Part shown: positions 59,330-64,000 of the stretch, one piece after another
How the letters are laid out: each line of letters begins with the position of its first letter
Position numbering within the stretch: position 1 is the stretch's first letter
DNA from: Brevundimonas sp.
GTDB taxonomy: Bacteria > Pseudomonadota > Alphaproteobacteria > Caulobacterales > Caulobacteraceae
Direction of reading: 5' to 3'
Assembly: GCA_027531145.1 (NCBI GenBank)
Contig: JAPZRF010000001.1
Location: 171,366-235,365 of the forward strand
DNA: 64,000 bases
The notes under the pieces: generated by a model
Told to the model about the DNA's origin: nothing
Database searches by the model: none
What the model saw: the letters and a program-made list of their open reading frames with translations, nothing else
Translations under genes and position numbers: made by a program

Positions 59330-60670
59330 ATGGACCGCCGTCAGTTGATCCAGTCCGCAATGGGGCTGTCCGCCCTTTCGCCAGCCGGTCGGGCCGTAAC
59401 TGCGATCGCAGCTGGCCAAACCGCGGATCCGTTCCAAAGGGCCTTCTTCTACGCCTTTCCCCTGTATGAACTCGCTCGCATCTCACAGGAGCGAACAGGG
59501 GCGCTGGGCGGCCCCGGAAGACTGAATCTGATCGCCCGCCGTCCACAACTTCTGGACGCAACAACACGCCTTGTAACGGCGCCAAACAACGACACCATCT
59601 ACTCCTCGGTCTTCCTCGAGCTCTCCGGCGGTCCGGTCGAACTGCAGGTTCCCAATTCCACAGAACGCTATTTCTCGCTCGCCTTCATGCACGCCTTCAC
59701 CGATGTCTTCGCCTATGTCGGCACTCGCGCAACGGGCGGACAAGGGGGTACTGTCTGGGTCGTCGGGCCGGGGTGGCGGGGCGATGCCCCCCAGGGCGCG
59801 CGCCTGATCCGTTCGCCCAGCAACGATGTCTGGGCCCTCATGCGGACGTTGGTCGACGGTCCGGGGGATCTTGCGGCTGCCCAGGCCTTCCAGAGTAGAC
59901 TGACCCTGAACGTGGCCCCTGATCGGCCGTTGGCACGAGGCTTCACCGCGCCCGCCGGCGACGTCAATGATCCGGTGGATTTCCTTACCCTGGTCAATGA
60001 GGTGATCGCTCGATCTCCCGGCGGCAGCGCACAATTCCCGCGGGCAGAACAGTTCCGGGCGCTAGGGATTGGCCAGGCGGCACTTCCGGGAGCCGAGATT
60101 CTGGATCGCTGGCGTGGGGTCATCCCGCAAGGGCTGGCGACGCTGCGGGAGGCGTTCAGGTTCCGGGACCATACCGTCGCTGGCTGGAGCTACCAGCCGC
60201 CCGGGATCGGCGACTTCGGCGAGAACGATCAGCTACGGGCCGCAGTGGCATTGGGCGGCATCGCAGCGCTCGGCGAAGAGGAAGCGATGTACTTCCACGG
60301 TGACTTCGACGCCAGCGGCGCTCCGCTCGTCGGCACTGACTCCTACCGCTGGCGGATCCCCGCCGGAGGGGTGCCGGTCGACGCCTTCTGGTCCCTCACC
60401 ATGTACGAGGTCACGCCGGAGGGCCGGTACTTCTTCACCGACAACCCGATCAATCGGTATTCGATCGGAGACCGCACTCCCGGCCTGGTGGTCGATGCGG
60501 ACGGAGGCTTCGAGGTCCAGATCCAACGCGAACGGCCCGGGGGCACCCTCGCTGCCAACTGGCTGCCCTCGCCGCAGGGCCCGATGCGGCTGGCGTTACG
60601 GGCCTATCTACCCCGGCACGAACTACGCGATCGGTTGTGGAAGATTCCGGCCCTGGTCCGATCGACCTGA
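59330..60670 (+). CDS. DUF1254/DUF1214 domain exported protein
   Basis: TAPNNDTIYSSVFLELSGGPVELQVPNSTERYFSLAFMHAFTDVFAYVGTRATGG; VDAFWSLTMYEVTPEGRYFFTDNPINRYSIGDRT; NWLPSPQGPMRLALRAYLP. Confidence 0.92.
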   Translation: MDRRQLIQSAMGLSALSPAGRAVTAIAAGQTADPFQRAFFYAFPLYELARISQERTGALGGPGRLNLIARRPQLLDATTRLVTAPNNDTIYSSVFLELSGGPVELQVPNSTERYFSLAFMHAFTDVFAYVGTRATGGQGGTVWVVGPGWRGDAPQGARLIRSPSNDVWALMRTLVDGPGDLAAAQAFQSRLTLNVAPDRPLARGFTAPAGDVNDPVDFLTLVNEVIARSPGGSAQFPRAEQFRALGIGQAALPGAEILDRWRGVIPQGLATLREAFRFRDHTVAGWSYQPPGIGDFGENDQLRAAVALGGIAALGEEEAMYFHGDFDASGAPLVGTDSYRWRIPAGGVPVDAFWSLTMYEVTPEGRYFFTDNPINRYSIGDRTPGLVVDADGGFEVQIQRERPGGTLAANWLPSPQGPMRLALRAYLPRHELRDRLWKIPALVRST

Positions 60671-60834
60671 TCTGGATGGCAGCGGGAGGTCCGGCATTCG
60701 GCTGCCGGAACCTCTGTTCGACCGACAGACCCCATCAGCCCTTTGACCTGCCCTTGCGTCAGGCAAGGCTTGGTATTGCGAGACGCCAACATGTCCTGCG
60801 ACCGGGGCTCAGCGGACCTGCCGCCCGCCCCGCT

Positions 60835-62028
60835 CTAGCCCAGCACCCGCCGGATCACCCCGGCATAGACGTCGGTCAGGGCCTCCAGCTCGGCCACCGG
60901 CACCCGCTCGTCGACCTGGTGCATGGTCTGGCCGACCAGCCCCAGCTCCAGCACCGGGCACAGGGCGCGGATGAAGCGGGCGTCCGAGGTGCCGCCGGTG
61001 GTCGAGGGCTCGGGCCGCCGACCGGTCGCCGCCTCGACCGCGTCCTGCACCGCCGCCACGAACGGTCCCGGCTCGGTCAGGAAGGCCTCGCCCGAGCACA
61101 GGTGCTCCAGCTCGATGCGCAGCCCGCTCTCCGCCTGGGCCTCGCCTGCCAGCCGGTTCAGCCACGCCATCAGCCCGTCGCCGGTGTGGGCCGGATTGAA
61201 GCGGATGTTCAGCCGCGCCTTCGCCTCGGCCGGAATGACGTTGGTCGCCGGATTGCCGATGTCGATAGTGGTGATCTCGAGGTTCGAGGGCGGGAAGGCC
61301 GGATAGCCCTCGTCCAGGACCTCGGCGTCCAGCCGCGCCAGCAGCCGCGCCAGCACCGGGGCCGGATTGGCCGCCCGCTCCGGATAGGCCACATGCCCCT
61401 GCTTGCCGTGCACCGTGATCCAGGTGTTGAGCGAGCCGCGCCGCCCGACCTTGATCGTGTCGCCCAGCAGCGCGGCCGAGGACGGCTCGCCGACCACGCA
61501 GGCGTCGATCACCTCGCCCTCGGCCTGCAGCGCCTCGACCACCCGCTTCGTGCCGTGCAGGGCCGGGCCCTCCTCGTCGCCGGTGATCAGGAAGCTGAGC
61601 GAGCCGTTCGGCTCGCCCTCCGCCAGCACCCGCGAGACGGCGGCGACCCAGGCGGCGATGCCGCCCTTCATGTCCACAGTCCCGCGGCCGTACAGCACCC
61701 CGTCGCGCACCTCGCCGTCGAACGGCCCGGAAGACCAGGCCTCGGCCTGGCCGACCGGCACCACATCCGTATGGCCGGCGAAGCACAGGTTGGGCCCCGC
61801 CATGCCGCGCCGGGCGTAGAGGTTCTCGATGCGGGCGTGCACGCCGGTCCCGCCCGGCCCCTCGAAGGCCATGCGCCGGCAGGTGAAGCCCAGTGCCGTC
61901 AGCCGGCGCTCCAGCAGGTCCATCGCCCCCTCGTCGGCGGGCGTCACCGAGGGCCGGGCCACCAGGGCGCGGGTCAGCTCGACAGGATCGATCACGGCAA
62001 TGGCAGCGGGGGCGTTCACGGGGCTCAT
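60835..62028 (-). CDS. dapE: Succinyl-diaminopimelate desuccinylase
   Basis: LTRALVARPSVTPADEGAMDLLERRLTALGFTCRRM; NLCFAGHTDVVPVG; YGRGTVDMKGGIAAWVAAV; ITGDEEGPALHGTKRVVEAL; PSTTGGTSDARFI. Confidence 0.97.
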   Translation of the reverse strand: MSPVNAPAAIAVIDPVELTRALVARPSVTPADEGAMDLLERRLTALGFTCRRMAFEGPGGTGVHARIENLYARRGMAGPNLCFAGHTDVVPVGQAEAWSSGPFDGEVRDGVLYGRGTVDMKGGIAAWVAAVSRVLAEGEPNGSLSFLITGDEEGPALHGTKRVVEALQAEGEVIDACVVGEPSSAALLGDTIKVGRRGSLNTWITVHGKQGHVAYPERAANPAPVLARLLARLDAEVLDEGYPAFPPSNLEITTIDIGNPATNVIPAEAKARLNIRFNPAHTGDGLMAWLNRLAGEAQAESGLRIELEHLCSGEAFLTEPGPFVAAVQDAVEAATGRRPEPSTTGGTSDARFIRALCPVLELGLVGQTMHQVDERVPVAELEALTDVYAGVIRRVLG

Positions 62029-62069
62029 GGACTCGTGCTTTAGGGGCAGGCGCAGTCGCGGAGAAGCCC

Positions 62070-62546
62070 ATGCCCCCGATCGATATCGCCGCGGCCCCCC
62101 GGCGCGACGGCACGGCCTATCCGGCGCCCCATGACGCCCCCTGCCGCGCGCGGCGACGCCAGCGCCTCGGCAACGCCGTCGGCCTGACCCGGCTCGGCGT
62201 CAACCGGCTGGAGCTGGAGCCCGGAACCTGGTCGTCCCAGCGCCACTGGCACACCGCCGAGGACGAGTTCCTCTGGGTGCTGGAAGGCGAGGTGGTGCTG
62301 GTCGAGGACGACGGCGAGACGGTGCTGCGCGCCGGCGACTGCGCAGGCTTCCCGAAGGGCGTCGCCAACGGCCACCACCTGGTCAACCGCTCCGACCGCC
62401 TCGCCGTGGTGCTGGAGGTCAGCGACCGCGACCCCGACAACGACACCGTCACCTATCCGGACATCGACCTGCTCCATGTCGGCGGCGAGCCCGGTTACCG
62501 CCACCGCGACGGCACGCCCTACCCCGGCCCCGGACGGGTGAAGTGA
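62070..62546 (+). CDS. Cupin domain protein
   Basis: LGVNRLELEPGTWSSQRHWHTAEDEFLWVLEGEVVLVEDDGETVLRAGDCAGFPKGVANGHHLVNRSDR. Confidence 0.9.
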   Translation: MPPIDIAAAPRRDGTAYPAPHDAPCRARRRQRLGNAVGLTRLGVNRLELEPGTWSSQRHWHTAEDEFLWVLEGEVVLVEDDGETVLRAGDCAGFPKGVANGHHLVNRSDRLAVVLEVSDRDPDNDTVTYPDIDLLHVGGEPGYRHRDGTPYPGPGRVK

Positions 62547-63835
62547 CGGAGTCCCCCGAGGCGCCGCCACCCGCGACCGCGCCCGAGGCCGACACGACCC
62601 TCGCCGATCATGGCGAGAACCCGTGGAAGATTCGCGACTTCCGGCTGCTCTGGCTGGGCCGGCTGACGGCGGTGCTGGCCATCCAGATCCAGTCCACGGC
62701 GGTGATCTGGCAAGTGCTGGAGATCGCCCGGCGCGACCACCCGATCGAGCAGGCCAGCCTCTACGCCGGCATGGTCGGGCTGGTGCAGTTCATCCCCCTG
62801 CTGCTGCTGACCCTGCCCGCCGGGGAGATGGCCGACCGCCGCGACCGCAAGCTGACCGTCTCGGCCTGCATGGGCGGCGAGCTGGTCTGCGCCCTCGCCT
62901 TCCTAGGCCTGGCCCTGTCCGGCGAGCCACCGCTCTGGGGCCTGCTGGGCGTCGCCGCCCTGTTCGGGGCCTGTCGCGCCTTCCTCGCCCCGGCCAGCCA
63001 GGCCCTGCTGCCCATGGTGGTCGGGATGAAGGCCCTGCCGCGCGCCATCGTCGCCCAGAGCCTGGCCTTCCAGACCGGGTCCATCGCCGGCCCGACCCTC
63101 GGCGGCCTGCTGCTGGCGGTCTCGACCCCCTTCGCCTACGCCGCCTCGACCGTCCTGTTCCTCGTCGGCCTGGGCTGTTTCCTGCTGATCCGCACCGACG
63201 GCCGGCCGCGCACCCCGCCGGCCCACGGCCGCTGGGCCGCGGTCAGGGAGGGCCTCGCCTATGTCTGGCGCACCCGGGTGGTGATCGGTGCCATCTCGCT
63301 GGACCTGATCGTGGTGCTGTTCGCCGGCGTCGCCCTGCTGGTGCCGGTGTTCGCCGCCAGCGTTCTGGACGTCGGGCCGCAGGGCTTCGGCCTGTTGCGC
63401 GCTGCCTTCGGCGTCGGGGCCCTGGTCATGGCCCTCTACCTGTCCCGCTTCCCGATCCTGCGCCGCGGCGGCCTGTGGATGTTCTCGGCGGTGGCGGTGT
63501 TCGGCGTCTGCACCCTGGTGTTCGGCCTGTCGCAGATCGTCTGGATTTCGGCCGTGGCCCTGTTCATCGGCGGTGCCGCCGACATGGTCAGCGTCAACAT
63601 CCGCCAGACCCTGATCCAGATCGCCACTCCGGACGAGATGCGCGGCCGGGTCAGCTCGGTGTCGATGCTGTTCATCGGCGCGTCGAATGAACTGGGAGAG
63701 GCCTGTTCCGGGGTCATGGTGCGCCTGCTCGGCCCGGTCGGGGCGGCGGTGTTCGGCGGCCTCGGGGCGCTGGCCGCCACCGGCCTCTGGGCCCGCGCCT
63801 TCCCCGACCTGCGCAAGGCCGACCGCCTGACTTAG
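62543..63835 (+). CDS. MFS transporter (enterobactin exporter-like MFS_3)
   Basis: FRLLWLGRLTAVLAIQIQSTAVIWQVLEIARR; LLTLPAGEMADRRDRKLTV; IRQTLIQIATPDEMRGRVSSVSMLFIGASNELGEACSG. Confidence 0.93.
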   Translation: MTESPEAPPPATAPEADTTLADHGENPWKIRDFRLLWLGRLTAVLAIQIQSTAVIWQVLEIARRDHPIEQASLYAGMVGLVQFIPLLLLTLPAGEMADRRDRKLTVSACMGGELVCALAFLGLALSGEPPLWGLLGVAALFGACRAFLAPASQALLPMVVGMKALPRAIVAQSLAFQTGSIAGPTLGGLLLAVSTPFAYAASTVLFLVGLGCFLLIRTDGRPRTPPAHGRWAAVREGLAYVWRTRVVIGAISLDLIVVLFAGVALLVPVFAASVLDVGPQGFGLLRAAFGVGALVMALYLSRFPILRRGGLWMFSAVAVFGVCTLVFGLSQIVWISAVALFIGGAADMVSVNIRQTLIQIATPDEMRGRVSSVSMLFIGASNELGEACSGVMVRLLGPVGAAVFGGLGALAATGLWARAFPDLRKADRLT

Positions 63836-63916
63836 GCGCGTTCCGGGGGTTCATCACAGAGAGCACGAAGGGCGCACAAAGCGCACGGAGGGGTCGCGCA
63901 AGCTGCGCCGGCCAGT

Positions 63917-63974
63917 TCCTCCCCCACAGGGGGAGGTGGATCGCCGGCGAAGCCGGCGAGACGGAGGGGGGAGG
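63917..63974. repeat. Additional copy of the two-hairpin intergenic repeat
   Basis: CCTCCCCCacaGGGGGAGGTGGATCGCCGGCgaaGCCGGCGAGACGGAGGGGGGAGG; same layout as the copy at 39673-39725 with a different second stem. Confidence 0.75.
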
Positions 63975-64000
63975 CTCGCGACGGCAGCGCTTATCCCCCC

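Noticed and set aside
44737-60670. Anti-phage defence island interpretation
   Set aside because: No nuclease, methylase, helicase, NTPase or other defence-type gene; signal peptides and a TonB receptor point to nutrient acquisition.

Overview
High-GC alphaproteobacterial chromosome segment; gene content suggests Caulobacterales (Brevundimonas-like), which is an inference. Most of the window is ordinary core genome: cysD/cysNC, tldD, a PadR-DUF1700-DUF2807 operon, a cytochrome c oxidase cluster (coxB-ctaD-ctaB-coxF-like-ctaG-coxC-surf1), pyrD, gloB, PHA genes (phaB, phaA, phaR), dcd, apaG, thrS, yidD and dapE. A compositionally distinct insert (about 44.4-60.8 kb) holds a candidate undescribed, probably catabolic, gene cluster: an amidohydrolase-like protein, a GntR/FCD regulator, two M28-like proteins, three S12 serine hydrolases (one with an EF-hand pair, one a polyproline lipoprotein), a fused indolepyruvate:ferredoxin oxidoreductase, a TonB-dependent receptor and a DUF1254 protein. 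Three of its promoter regions share a TTATCGATAA palindrome, which points to a GntR-controlled regulon. Other notable items are a hybrid histidine kinase with Gln at the phospho-acceptor His position, decayed vsr, DUF892 and HigBA-like loci, a two-hairpin intergenic repeat family with compensatory stem changes, and small CDSs absent from the ORF track. No rRNA, tRNA or CRISPR was recognised by eye. All family calls come from reading motifs; no database search was run.
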